The notes beneath the pieces were generated by a model. The model saw nothing but the letters and a program-made list of their open reading frames with translations. It was not told the origin of the DNA and ran no database searches. A program made the position numbers and the translations under genes. Source: Gemmobacter aquarius (GTDB lineage: Bacteria; Pseudomonadota; Alphaproteobacteria; Rhodobacterales; Rhodobacteraceae). Taken from it: a stretch of 64,000 nucleotides of DNA. Below are positions 35,498 through 44,856 of the stretch, one piece after another (the first letter of the stretch is position 1; each line of letters starts with the position of its first letter). The stretch lies in the NCBI RefSeq assembly GCF_003060865.1, contig NZ_CP028918.1, positions 3,522,001 to 3,586,000 on the forward strand, read 5' to 3'.

Positions 35498-37402
35498 TCA
35501 GGCGCGGTCGCTGCGGATCGGGTCGAACAAAAGGCGCAGGCCGTTGAGGACGACAAGGACGGTTCCGCCTTCGTGGCCAAGCACGGCGAGGGGAAGCGGC
35601 AGGTCGAAGAAAAGCCCGCCGGTGACAAGGACCGCCATGGCGCCCAGCGCGAAGATCAGGTTCTGGCGGATGATCGCGGCGGTGCGGCGCGACAGGCGGT
35701 GCGCGGCGGCAAGGCGGGCCATGTTGTCGGACAGCAGGGCGACTTCGGCGGCTTGCAGGGCGACTTCGGAGCCTGCGGCCCCCATGGCGATGCCGACATC
35801 GGCGCGGGCAAGGGCGGCGGCGTCGTTTACGCCGTCGCCGACAAAGGCGACACGGCCACGGGCGGCGAGGTCGCCGACGAGGCGGACCTTGTCTTCGGGC
35901 AACAGGTCGGCGTGGATTTCGTCGGGCTTCAGGCCAAGGCCCTGGCCGATACGCAGCGCGACGGGGCGGCGGTCGCCGGTCATCATGACGATTTCGGCGA
36001 TGCCCGCGTCACGCAGGGCCTTGATCCCGTCGCGAGAGGTGGGGCGGGGTTGGTCGGCCACGGCGACCGCGCCGAGAAGGGTTGCCCCGCGCCCGAGGTA
36101 GACCACGGTTTCGGCCCCGTCTTGCAGGCTGGCAAGGGCGGGGTCGGTCAGGTCCGCGCCCATATGGGCGGCCATGCGGGGGTTTCCGGCCCAGAGGGGG
36201 CCTGTGGCATCGGTGCCGGTTATGCCTTCGGAGGGGTGGGTGGTGACGCCTGTCACGGTGGCGGCGGTCAGGCCACGGTCGTCGATGGCGCGGCGGATGG
36301 CATCGGCGATGGGGTGTTCGGATTGCGCCTCGATCCCGCCGATGAGGGTGAGGAGGGTGGCTTCGTCGGTGGCAAGCGGGACGAGGCGCGTCACCTCGGC
36401 GCGGCCGGTGGTGAGGGTGCCGGTCTTGTCGAAGGCAAAGGTGCGGACGGTGGCGAGGGTTTCGAGCGCGGCGCCCCCCTTGAACAGCACCCCGCCACGG
36501 GCTGCGGCGGACAGGGCCGAAAGGATGGCGGCGGGAACCGAGATGACAACCGCGCAAGGGCTGGCGGCGACAAGCACGGTCGCGGCGCGGTAAAGGGCGG
36601 TGTCGAAGGTTTGGCCAAGCGCGAGGAACAGCAGGAACAGGGCGATGGACCCGCCAAGGACGGCGATGGTGTAGCGTTGGCCGAACCATTCGGAAAACCG
36701 CTCGGACGGGGCTTTTTGCGCCTGTGCCTGAGTGACCATGGTGATCATGCGGGCAACGGTGGATTCGGCGACGGGGCGCAGCACCTGCACGGTCAGGACC
36801 GTGTGCAGGTTCACGGTCGCCTCGAACACGCGGTCGCCGGGGGATTTGACGACGGGAATGGATTCGCCGGTGATGGTGGATTCATCAAGGCTGCCCGCGC
36901 CTTCGGTGATGTGGCCATCGACGGGGATGCGGGCACCGGGGCGGATGATGACGCGGTCGCCGGTGACAAGTGCGCCGACGGGAACTTCGGTCACGCTGCC
37001 ATCGGGCGCGAGGCGGTAGGCATTTTCCGGGCGCAGCGACATGAGGGCTTCGACGGCGCGGCGGGCTTTGCCCATGGCGCGATGTTCCAGCATCGACGAG
37101 AGGCGGAAAAGGGTAAGCAGCACCGCGCCTTCGAGGGCGGCACCAACCGAGGCGGCGGCAAGCGCGGCGATGACCATGAGCAGGTCGACGTCGAGGACGC
37201 GTTCGGTGACCAATTCGCGCAAGGCGGTGATCGCAGCGGGCGCGCCCCCGGCAAGAAAGACGAGGAGGAGCGCGATTTCGGGCGCGGGCAACGGTGTGAC
37301 GAAGGAATGGACGACGGCGTAGGCCATTCCGGCAAGGGTGAGGATGGTGAGCCAGAGGTCTGCCTTGTCGGACAGAAAGGGTTCGTGCGAATGTTCGGAC
37401 AC
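35498..37402 (-). CDS. Heavy-metal translocating P-type ATPase, P1B-4 type (SPC motif)
   Basis: Cation-exporting ATPase. The membrane metal-binding motif is SPC (281-283), not CPC, and the last helices carry HEGGT (near 610); both are marks of the P1B-4 group, which moves Co2+, Fe2+, Zn2+ or Ni2+ (CoaT, CtpD, PfeT). The phosphorylation motif DKTGT has Asp325, TGES is at 178-181 and GDGVNDAAAL is in the hinge. There is no N-terminal heavy-metal domain, only a short His-containing start (MSEHSHEPF), again typical of P1B-4. The GTG at 37402 is the likely start; 634 residues. It is monocistronic. No metal regulator gene lies beside it. Confidence 0.92.
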   Translation of the reverse strand: MSEHSHEPFLSDKADLWLTILTLAGMAYAVVHSFVTPLPAPEIALLLVFLAGGAPAAITALRELVTERVLDVDLLMVIAALAAASVGAALEGAVLLTLFRLSSMLEHRAMGKARRAVEALMSLRPENAYRLAPDGSVTEVPVGALVTGDRVIIRPGARIPVDGHITEGAGSLDESTITGESIPVVKSPGDRVFEATVNLHTVLTVQVLRPVAESTVARMITMVTQAQAQKAPSERFSEWFGQRYTIAVLGGSIALFLLFLALGQTFDTALYRAATVLVAASPCAVVISVPAAILSALSAAARGGVLFKGGAALETLATVRTFAFDKTGTLTTGRAEVTRLVPLATDEATLLTLIGGIEAQSEHPIADAIRRAIDDRGLTAATVTGVTTHPSEGITGTDATGPLWAGNPRMAAHMGADLTDPALASLQDGAETVVYLGRGATLLGAVAVADQPRPTSRDGIKALRDAGIAEIVMMTGDRRPVALRIGQGLGLKPDEIHADLLPEDKVRLVGDLAARGRVAFVGDGVNDAAALARADVGIAMGAAGSEVALQAAEVALLSDNMARLAAAHRLSRRTAAIIRQNLIFALGAMAVLVTGGLFFDLPLPLAVLGHEGGTVLVVLNGLRLLFDPIRSDRA

Positions 37403-37592
37403 GGTCGCGCCTGCGGGTTGGGACGGGCAATTTGACCACGCCGGACCTGCGCGGACAACGTGTTATTCTGACATGCCGCAATGGCTGGCAAAGACCCCGC
37501 CACGGATTCGCCACGAATCTGGCACAGAAAGCGCGGTGCGGTCAGCAAATCGCCCCATTCGCATGGTTCGGCTTTCACATGCGGAGGAGCTG

Positions 37593-39677
37593 ATGGATAT
37601 TCCGGTAGCTTTTGAACCCGAAGACGGGCGTGCAGTGGAGAGTCTGGTGTCTGATCAGGGCATACCGCAGTCTGGCCCTATGGACGCCGTGAGCCGCGAT
37701 CTGTTGGCGGCGCGTGCCGAGAGGGACGCGGCCGAAGCGCATCTTCTGGGGATCATCGAAGGGGCCGAGGTTGGAACCTTCGAGCTGAACCTTGCCACCA
37801 ATGCCTTGCGCGTGGGTGGACGCTGGGCGGCGATGCTGGGGCGCGATGCCGAGGCGAACAACGTGTTCGAGTTCCTCGATTTCCGTGATCTGGTGCACCC
37901 TGACGACCAGCCGAACATTCCGATGCCCGGAACCGCGTTGCCCGACAATGACGACGGGTTCATGGAGCTTGAATTCCGCATGCGGCATGACGCGGGGCAT
38001 TGGGTGTGGATTCTGTCGCGCAGCCGCGTGACGGCCCGCGATGCCGAGGGGCGGCCGATCGCTACGGCGGGGGTGCATCTGGATGTGTCGGACCGCAAGC
38101 GGCTGGAGCAGGAAAACCGCGCGAGCCGCGCCTATCTGACCGAGGTGATGGATACCTCGATTGCCGCCTTGGCGGTGTTGGACGAGGCGGGGCGGATCAC
38201 CTATGCCAATCTGGAAGCCGAGCGGATTTTGGGGTTGAGCCGTCCCGATATGCGGGGGCGGGCCTATAACGATCCGGTCTGGCGGGTCGAGCGGGTGGCG
38301 GGCGGGCCGCTGCCGGATGAGGAATTGCCGTTCCGGCAGGCGACGCGCACGGGCGGGACCGTGCGCGACATCCGTTTCGCGATCCACTGGCCGGACGGGA
38401 CGCGGCGCGTGCTGTCGGCCAATGCGGTGCCGCTGAGCCATGCCGACGGGCAGCGGCAGGTGGTGGTTTCGTTTTCCGACATCACCGAGCAACTGGCCGC
38501 GACCGCGCGGCTGGAAGAGGCGCGTTTACGCGCCGAGGAGGTGAGCCGCGCCAAGACGGTGTTTCTGGCGAACATGAGCCACGAAATCCGCACGCCGCTG
38601 AACGGGGTGCTGGGGATGGCCGAAGTGCTGGATGCGGTGGTGACGGTGCCTGAACAGCGCCAGATGATCGCGACGATCCGGCGGTCGGGCGAGACGCTGC
38701 TGACGGTGCTGAACTCGGTCCTCGACATGTCGAAGATAGAGGCGGGCAAGATGGAGCTGGAAGCGGTGCCGCTGCTGGTTTCGGAAATCGTGGCGCAGGC
38801 CGAGGCGGTCTATTCGGTGCAGGCCGAGGAAAAGGGGCTGGAGTTCGAGGTTTTCGCCCATGCGGGGGCCGACCGGCCACGACTGGGTGATCCGCACCGG
38901 ATTGCACAGGTGCTGAGCAACCTTTTGTCGAATGCGATCAAGTTTACCGAAAGCGGCGGGGTGGTGGTGAAGGTGTCGATGAAGCCGGGGCGTCCGGTGA
39001 CGTTCGACATCAGCGATACCGGCGTAGGCATGAGCGAGGCGCAACTGGCGCGCGTGTTCGACAGTTTCGAGCAGGCGGACGGGTCGATGACGCGGCGGTT
39101 CGGCGGGACGGGTCTGGGTTTGTCGATCGTGCGCGAATTGGTCGAATTGATGGGCGGGCAGATTACCGTGACCAGCACGCCGGGGACGGGAACGCGGGTC
39201 AAGGTGACGCTGCCGCTGGCCGAAGCCGCCGAGGCGCCACGGGCGCGGGACGAGGTGGAGGCAGAGCCGGACATTTCGGTGCTGGCGGGGCGCAGGCTTC
39301 TTGTGGCGGATGACAACGTGACGAACCGCATGGTTCTGGCCGAGATGCTGGCCCATACCGGGGCGGTCATATCGCTGGTCGAGAACGGGCAAGAGGCGGT
39401 TTCGGCCTGGCGCAAGGCGGAAGCGGCGGGGCAGGCGTTCGACGTGCTGCTGCTCGACATCACCATGCCGGTGCAGGACGGGCTGAGCGCGCTGATGGAG
39501 ATACGGCGCATCGAGGCCGCGCGGGGTGGCGCAAAGGTGCCCGCCGTGGCCGTGACGGCCAATGCGATGCCCAATCAGGTTGCCGATTACATCATGGGCG
39601 GCTTTGACACGCATCTGGCCAAGCCGTTCAAGCGCAAGGACCTGCTGCACGCGGTCAGGTCGCTTCTTCTCGTCTGA
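37593..39677 (+). CDS. PAS-domain hybrid sensor histidine kinase/response regulator
   Basis: Cytoplasmic hybrid kinase of 694 residues without membrane segments. Domain order: PAS/PAC (about 45-170), a second PAS (185-310), HisKA with the phosphorylated histidine H330 in NMSHEIRTPLNG, HATPase with GTGLGLSIV, and a C-terminal receiver with ADDN near 570 and phospho-acceptor D622 in LLLDITMP. The ATG at 37593 has a GGAGGAG site at the right distance. It is similar along the whole kinase core to the kinase at 40213, suggesting duplication. With the neighbouring receiver and Hpt genes it forms a multi-step phosphorelay. Confidence 0.93.
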   Translation: MDIPVAFEPEDGRAVESLVSDQGIPQSGPMDAVSRDLLAARAERDAAEAHLLGIIEGAEVGTFELNLATNALRVGGRWAAMLGRDAEANNVFEFLDFRDLVHPDDQPNIPMPGTALPDNDDGFMELEFRMRHDAGHWVWILSRSRVTARDAEGRPIATAGVHLDVSDRKRLEQENRASRAYLTEVMDTSIAALAVLDEAGRITYANLEAERILGLSRPDMRGRAYNDPVWRVERVAGGPLPDEELPFRQATRTGGTVRDIRFAIHWPDGTRRVLSANAVPLSHADGQRQVVVSFSDITEQLAATARLEEARLRAEEVSRAKTVFLANMSHEIRTPLNGVLGMAEVLDAVVTVPEQRQMIATIRRSGETLLTVLNSVLDMSKIEAGKMELEAVPLLVSEIVAQAEAVYSVQAEEKGLEFEVFAHAGADRPRLGDPHRIAQVLSNLLSNAIKFTESGGVVVKVSMKPGRPVTFDISDTGVGMSEAQLARVFDSFEQADGSMTRRFGGTGLGLSIVRELVELMGGQITVTSTPGTGTRVKVTLPLAEAAEAPRARDEVEAEPDISVLAGRRLLVADDNVTNRMVLAEMLAHTGAVISLVENGQEAVSAWRKAEAAGQAFDVLLLDITMPVQDGLSALMEIRRIEAARGGAKVPAVAVTANAMPNQVADYIMGGFDTHLAKPFKRKDLLHAVRSLLLV

Positions 39678-39812
39678 GTTGCAGACTCTTTCGTATAGCG
39701 ATTGGTAGATATGTAAATCTTTGTTTAAATGGTTTAGTATTTTACCACATTCTCGCCCCTAAGCTGTGTTTCAATGCGCATGGCGAAGGGCAAATGACGG
39801 GATGCTTTCAAG

Positions 39813-40208
39813 ATGAGTGAACAAGCGCCGGACCAGAAATTCCGTGTCCTGCTGGCCGAGGACGACGAGGTGAACCAAGAGGTCATCCGCGCCTTTCTTG
39901 CCGGACAGTCGCATATCGACCTGACGGTCGTCGGGGACGGGCGGGCGGCGCTTGAAGCGGCGTTGGGCGGGCGGTTCGATCTGATGCTGTTTGACCACAA
40001 CATGCCGCATATCACCGGCGACCGCGTGATCCGCTATCTGCGGTCGGGCAATTCAAACAATTCGCGCACGCCGGTCGTGCGTTTTACCGCCGAGGCGGAC
40101 CATGCGACGATCCGCGAAAGCGAAGGGCTGATCGATGCGGTGCTGCCCAAGCCGCTGCGGGCCGACATGTTTCTGAACACCATCGAAACCATTCTTCGCA
40201 AAGGCTGA
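39813..40208 (+). CDS. Single-domain response regulator
   Basis: 131-residue stand-alone receiver. Acidic pocket LLAEDDE, phospho-acceptor D61 in MLFDHNMP, the switch Thr in RFTAE and the Lys in LPKPLR. No output domain, so it passes phosphate on (as CheY or a SpoIIAA-like intermediate do) or binds a partner. It lies between the two hybrid kinases, four bases before the second, and has an AT-rich leader of about 135 bases. The middle insert NSNNSRTP is unusual but within family limits. Confidence 0.92.
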   Translation: MSEQAPDQKFRVLLAEDDEVNQEVIRAFLAGQSHIDLTVVGDGRAALEAALGGRFDLMLFDHNMPHITGDRVIRYLRSGNSNNSRTPVVRFTAEADHATIRESEGLIDAVLPKPLRADMFLNTIETILRKG

Positions 40209-40212
40209 ACGG

Positions 40213-42237
40213 ATGACCTTTGAGTCACGGGCCAAGCCTGCCGAGGATGACGGGCATGTCACGCCCGCGGCGCTGATCCGTGGCGAGGAGCGGTTGCGCG
40301 ATGTGATCGAAGGCGCGCAGGTCGGCACGTGGACATGGGATTTCGACACGGTCAGCCAATTGGTCAACGATGTCTGGGCGCGGATGCTGGGCTATGATCT
40401 GGCCGAGCTGTCGCCCGTGACCTATGACACCTGGAGCCGGATCATCCACCCCGATGACCGCGCCATGCTGGAGCGGTTGATCGACGCCTGCCTGACGGGG
40501 GCGCAAAACGGGTACGAGGCCGAATACCGGATGCAGCACCGGGACGGGCACTGGATCTGGGTGCTGGACCGGGGCCGCGTGGTGCGGCGCAAGGCGGACG
40601 GGTCGCCCAAGATCATGGCGGGCATCCAGATCGAGATTTCCGAACAGAAATCGCGCGAGGCGGCGCTGATCAAGGCCAAGGCCGAGTTGGAACGCGCGCT
40701 GGCGCAGCGGGCCAGCGCCGAGCAGCGGTTCATCGATATCGCGGCGGTCAGTGACGGCTGGTTCTGGGAGCAGGACGCGGGCCTGCGCTTTTCGTTCCTG
40801 TCGCAGCCGGAATATTTCGAGCAGATCGGCGTGCCTCCGTCAAACATCATGGGCAAGACCCGCGAGGAATGGCTGGAGCTTTACCCCGATGTGCGGGCGA
40901 GTGCAGATTGGGAGCTGGTGCTTGCCGCGCTGCGCGAGCGGCGGGCGTTCCGCGATTTTGTCTATCGCGCGCCGGAATTGCCCGATGGCGAGGAGCGGTG
41001 GTTCCGCATTTCGGGCGCGCCGGTGTTCGATGCGGCGGGGGCGTTTCTGGGCTATCGCGGCGTCGGGTCGGATGTGACGCAGCTTTACCTTGCCAAGGCG
41101 CGGGCCGAAGAAGCGAGCCGGACGAAATCGATGTTCCTTGCCAATATGAGCCACGAGATACGGACGCCGCTCAATGGTGTGCTGGGGATGGCCGAGGTGC
41201 TGGAGTCGAGCCTGACCAACCCCGAACACAAGCGGATGATCGGAACGATCCGGCGGTCGGGCGAGACGCTTTTGAACATTTTGAACGACATACTCGACAT
41301 GTCGAAGATCGAGGCGGGCAAGCTGGAGCTTGAGGCCGTGCCGTTCAGCCCGATGGAATTGGCCGAGCGGGTCGAGGATTTGCACAACTTGCGGGCCGAG
41401 GAAAAGGGGTTGGATTTCGAGGTGCTGGTCAGTTCCGGCGCCGAGGGTGCGCGCGTGGGCGATCCGTTCCGCGTGCAGCAGGTTTTGCACAATCTGGTGT
41501 CGAACGCGATCAAGTTCACCGATCACGGAGCGGTCACGGTCAAGGTTTCGGGGCGGCGCGGGTCGCCGCTTACGCTGGAGGTAAGCGATTCGGGGATCGG
41601 GATGACTCCGGACCAGATTGCGCGGCTGCATGACGAATTCACCCAAGCCGACAGTTCGGTGACGCGCCGCTTTGGCGGCACGGGTCTGGGCATGGCGATC
41701 ACGCGCAACCTTGTGCACAAGATGGGAGGCGAGATCACGGTTCATTCCGAGACGGGGACAGGCACCACGATCAGGGTGACGCTGCCGCTGCCGGAAACCG
41801 ATGTGCAGCCGTCGGGCGCGCGGGGTGTGGCCGTGCCGCAGATCGAGACGCGGCTGGACGGGCTGCGGATTCTGGCGGCGGATGACAACGGGACCAACCG
41901 GTCGGTGCTGGAGCTGATGTTGACGCGCTGCGGGGCCGAGGTGACGACGGTTTGCGACGGGCTGCAGGCGGTGCAGGCCTTCGGGCCGGGGAAGTTCGAC
42001 GCGATCCTGCTGGATATCGCGATGCCGGTGATGGACGGCAAGGCGGCGCTGCACGAGATCAGGCAGAAGGAAGCGGCGCTGAACTTGCCCCCCGTGCCGA
42101 TCGTTGCGGTGACGGCGAATGCGATGCAGCACCAGATCGTGGAATACCTGATCTGGGGCTTCGACAGCTGCGTGTCGAAGCCGATCACGATGTCGGAAGT
42201 GGCCAAGGTGGTGCGGTCGCTGCTGCGGCGGGCGTAG
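40213..42237 (+). CDS. PAS-domain hybrid sensor histidine kinase/response regulator (paralogue)
   Basis: Hybrid kinase of 674 residues. Two PAS domains (about 25-145 and 165-295), HisKA with H314 in NMSHEIRTPLNG, HATPase with GTGLGMAIT, and a receiver with D601 in LLDIAMP. Its kinase core is close to that of the gene at 37593 over long blocks (VLGMAEVL, RRSGETLL, DMSKIEAGK, AEEKGL), and the receiver ends alike. The PAS part differs, so the two probably sense different signals but feed one relay. No signal peptide or transmembrane segment. It follows the lone receiver by four bases and so belongs to its transcript. Confidence 0.93.
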   Translation: MTFESRAKPAEDDGHVTPAALIRGEERLRDVIEGAQVGTWTWDFDTVSQLVNDVWARMLGYDLAELSPVTYDTWSRIIHPDDRAMLERLIDACLTGAQNGYEAEYRMQHRDGHWIWVLDRGRVVRRKADGSPKIMAGIQIEISEQKSREAALIKAKAELERALAQRASAEQRFIDIAAVSDGWFWEQDAGLRFSFLSQPEYFEQIGVPPSNIMGKTREEWLELYPDVRASADWELVLAALRERRAFRDFVYRAPELPDGEERWFRISGAPVFDAAGAFLGYRGVGSDVTQLYLAKARAEEASRTKSMFLANMSHEIRTPLNGVLGMAEVLESSLTNPEHKRMIGTIRRSGETLLNILNDILDMSKIEAGKLELEAVPFSPMELAERVEDLHNLRAEEKGLDFEVLVSSGAEGARVGDPFRVQQVLHNLVSNAIKFTDHGAVTVKVSGRRGSPLTLEVSDSGIGMTPDQIARLHDEFTQADSSVTRRFGGTGLGMAITRNLVHKMGGEITVHSETGTGTTIRVTLPLPETDVQPSGARGVAVPQIETRLDGLRILAADDNGTNRSVLELMLTRCGAEVTTVCDGLQAVQAFGPGKFDAILLDIAMPVMDGKAALHEIRQKEAALNLPPVPIVAVTANAMQHQIVEYLIWGFDSCVSKPITMSEVAKVVRSLLRRA

Positions 42238-42249
42238 GACGCGCCGCTT

Positions 42250-42573
42250 TCAGTCACGCGGCAGGGTTTCCAGCGATTCCATCAGCGGATCGAGTGCGAC
42301 GATGATTTCGGCACCGGTCGCGCCAAGGGCCACCAGACGTTCCACCTCGGCCGCGAGATGACCGATTTGGGCGTAGCCGAGAGTGGATGCGGTTCCGGCG
42401 ATCTTGTGCGCGATGCCGCCGATTTCGGCCAGCGCCTCGAACGGGGCGTTACCTTCGGCGTAGCGCAGGCGGGCATCTTCCAGCGCGTCGAGCCGTTCGC
42501 CGGCCAGACGGCAGAAAAGCCGCTCGGCGGCGGCAAGGGGCGAGGCGGCGAAGCTGGGGGCGGCGTGGGTCAT
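42250..42573 (-). CDS. Histidine phosphotransfer (Hpt) protein
   Basis: 107-residue four-helix Hpt domain protein. The phosphorylated histidine H56 sits in IAHKIAGTASTLGY, the HxxxG-type motif, followed by the HLAAEVERL helix. It would carry phosphate between the hybrid kinases and a receiver. The ATG overlaps the stop of the receiver-GGDEF-like gene (ATGA), so the two are co-translated. Its location, convergent with the second kinase, completes the phosphorelay set. Confidence 0.9.
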   Translation of the reverse strand: MTHAAPSFAASPLAAAERLFCRLAGERLDALEDARLRYAEGNAPFEALAEIGGIAHKIAGTASTLGYAQIGHLAAEVERLVALGATGAEIIVALDPLMESLETLPRD

Positions 42574-43523
42574 GCGACCATCTGCCCGGATTTGCCGCGT
42601 TTTTCGGGCGGGGCTGTGGCGGCAGCTATCGCGCGTTCAAGCATGCGGGTGGGTTTTGTGGGCGAGAGGAACGAGGAACGGGCGATTTCGCCCACGCGGA
42701 CCTGCGGGACGGGCAGGCGGTCGGTGGCGTAGATCGCCTCGAAATCCATCAGGCCGATGTTGATCATGATTTCAAGGTCTTCGGTGGTCTGGCCCATGTC
42801 GCGTTCGGTGATGCAGACGAAGGTGCCGCTGCCGGCATAGGCGATCTTCACATCCTCGGCCTTGAGCGAGTCGACGATCTGGGCGCCGACATCGCCGAGC
42901 ATCTGGATATAGGTGGCCCCCGAGGCCTTGTTGAAGATCATGCTGGCGTTCTTGACGTGGATGCCGAAGGCGGCGGTGGCATACATGCGTTTGACGCCGA
43001 GGGTGAGGAGGTAGTTTTCCATCGCCAGAAACTCTATCCCTCGGTCGAAACCGGGGATGAGGAGCGGCGCGCCGAAATCGGCGTTGATGTCGACCTGTGC
43101 GGCGCGCTGGCCGACGAGGCGGGCGAATTCGGCAAGGCGATGGCGTTCGGACAGCAGGCGGGCGACCATGCCGATGCGGGCTTTCAGCTCGATCATATCA
43201 AGCGGTTTGGTAATGTAGTCGGTCGCCCCTGCGGTGAAGGCGTCATCGACGAAGCTTTTGCCGGCCATGGCGGTGATCATCAGGATCGGGGTTTGACGAT
43301 AGGCAGAGCGCAGGCGGATGGCCGTGGTCAGCGCCGTGCCGTCAAGGCCGGGCATCTGCATGTCGGACAGGATGCAATCGTAGATCTGGGTCGAGGTATC
43401 CACCTCGTGCAGGGCCTGTTCGGCGCTGGCAACGGTGGTGACGTGGCCGTAGCCGATGGCCTTGAGCATGCCGGCAAGGAGTTCGAGGAAAACCGGATCA
43501 TCATCAACTGCAAGAATTCTCAT
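42570..43523 (-). CDS. Response regulator with receiver and degenerate GGDEF-like output domain
   Basis: 317 residues. The receiver domain (1-122) has AVDDD at the pocket, D54 in LSDMQMP, T84 and K106. The rest (about 150-300) has the general layout of a GGDEF domain (a YIQMLGDVGAQIVDSL helix, then KIAYAGSGTFVCI at the place of RyGGDEF), but GGDEF is replaced by GSGTF, so it cannot make c-di-GMP by the known mechanism; it may bind a nucleotide or a protein. The ATG at 43523 gives a normal receiver start; a start 18 codons upstream is unlikely. The gene precedes hpt in a two-gene unit. The GGDEF relation is by visual comparison only. Confidence 0.75.
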   Translation of the reverse strand: MRILAVDDDPVFLELLAGMLKAIGYGHVTTVASAEQALHEVDTSTQIYDCILSDMQMPGLDGTALTTAIRLRSAYRQTPILMITAMAGKSFVDDAFTAGATDYITKPLDMIELKARIGMVARLLSERHRLAEFARLVGQRAAQVDINADFGAPLLIPGFDRGIEFLAMENYLLTLGVKRMYATAAFGIHVKNASMIFNKASGATYIQMLGDVGAQIVDSLKAEDVKIAYAGSGTFVCITERDMGQTTEDLEIMINIGLMDFEAIYATDRLPVPQVRVGEIARSSFLSPTKPTRMLERAIAAATAPPEKRGKSGQMVA

Positions 43524-43655
43524 GTTAAATTGCCCGTCCCTGTCTGCAAAACCAATACTGCATCGAAGCCATGCCATCCGACCCGCCTGACAATCTGCGC
43601 GGGAATCAAGGCGGGAATTTGGCTTGTTAAGATTGATTAAGGGGCAAGGGGCGGT

Positions 43656-44771
43656 TCAGCCGAGAATCCGTTGGAAAAACCAGAAGGCACCGACGGCGGC
43701 GATTGCCCCGCTGGCCGGGATGCTGATGCGGGCGCGATACCACGGTTTGGCGCCGAACCACAGGCCGACGAGGAGGAAGGCGGCTGTGATGACGGCGAGT
43801 TGGCCCAACTCGACACCGACGTTGAAGCCGATCAGCGCGGGGAAGAAGCCACCTTCGGGCAGGCCGATTTCACCCAGGACCGAGGCGAAACCGAGGCCGT
43901 GCAGCAGGCCGAAGGCGAAGACGACGAAGGGGCGCCAGCGGCTGAGACCATCGGTCAGGATGTTTTCGACCGCGACGAAGACGATCGAGGCGGCGATGAT
44001 CGGCTCGACGATGGAGGCAGGGACGGTGACATATCCCAGCGCGCCGAGACCGAGGGTGACGGTGTGGGCAAGGGTGAAGGCCGAAACCTGCCACAGAAGC
44101 GGGCGCAGGCGGGTCGAGAGGAAGAAAAGGCCGAGGACAAAGAGGATATGGTCAAGCCCCTTTGGCACGATATGGTCAAACCCGATGGGGATATAGGCTG
44201 CGAAGGCTTGGGTCGGCGACATGCGGTCGCCGCCTGACAGAGAGATGGGGTCGGACATCGCGCCCGCTTCGAGGTAGCCATCATAGGGTTTGTCGACGCC
44301 GTTCTGGCGGATGACGAGCGCGCCGAATTGCGCGGCCCAACCGATTTGCACCGATGTGGCACCTGCGGGCACGGGGGCTGTGAAGCTGATGGTCGAGGCG
44401 CGGGGAAGCGAGACATCGCCGACTTCGGGGACGGAAACGCCTGTGAGGGTAAGGGGTTGGTCGGCGCCGTCGATGCGGACAAAGACGCGCGGAGCCATGC
44501 GGGGCCAAAAGCTGCGGAAGCGGGATTCGAGGGCTTGGGGGGCAAGGGCGCGCAGGCTGTCGTAATCGGCGGCTTGCGGTGCGGCGTTGGTGTCGGCCGT
44601 GGCGGTCAGGTCGATGCCCGCGACGAAGCCTTCGAGGTTGGTGCGGATGTCGACGGTGAGGGTTTCGCCGGTTTGCTGGAAATCGCCGATTGCGGGCAGC
44701 ACTTCGTGCGCGGTGGCAGGCTGGGAGAGGAGGGCCAAGGCGATGCAGAGGGAGCGCAGAGATTTCAGCAT
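43656..44771 (-). CDS. HupE/UreJ-like membrane protein with extracytoplasmic N-terminal domain
   Basis: 371 residues. A signal peptide (LKSLRSLCIALALLSQPATA) is followed by a soluble domain of about 150 residues that begins HEVLPAIGDF, then about six helices of HupE/UreJ type with the motif GFDHIVPKGLDHILFVLGLF, containing two His-Asp motifs, and HTVTLGLGALG. HupE/UreJ proteins transport nickel (or cobalt) in hydrogenase and urease clusters. No hydrogenase or urease genes lie nearby. The ATG at 44771 has an AGGAAG site six bases before it. It is divergent from the DUF4198 gene, 85 bases apart. Confidence 0.85.
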   Translation of the reverse strand: MLKSLRSLCIALALLSQPATAHEVLPAIGDFQQTGETLTVDIRTNLEGFVAGIDLTATADTNAAPQAADYDSLRALAPQALESRFRSFWPRMAPRVFVRIDGADQPLTLTGVSVPEVGDVSLPRASTISFTAPVPAGATSVQIGWAAQFGALVIRQNGVDKPYDGYLEAGAMSDPISLSGGDRMSPTQAFAAYIPIGFDHIVPKGLDHILFVLGLFFLSTRLRPLLWQVSAFTLAHTVTLGLGALGYVTVPASIVEPIIAASIVFVAVENILTDGLSRWRPFVVFAFGLLHGLGFASVLGEIGLPEGGFFPALIGFNVGVELGQLAVITAAFLLVGLWFGAKPWYRARISIPASGAIAAVGAFWFFQRILG

Positions 44772-44856
44772 CTTTTTCTTCCTGTTCGCTTGCTTGGCCG
44801 CCACGTTGGACAATCTATGGCTGACGGGCCAGAATCAACCTGATGGGAGATACGGA

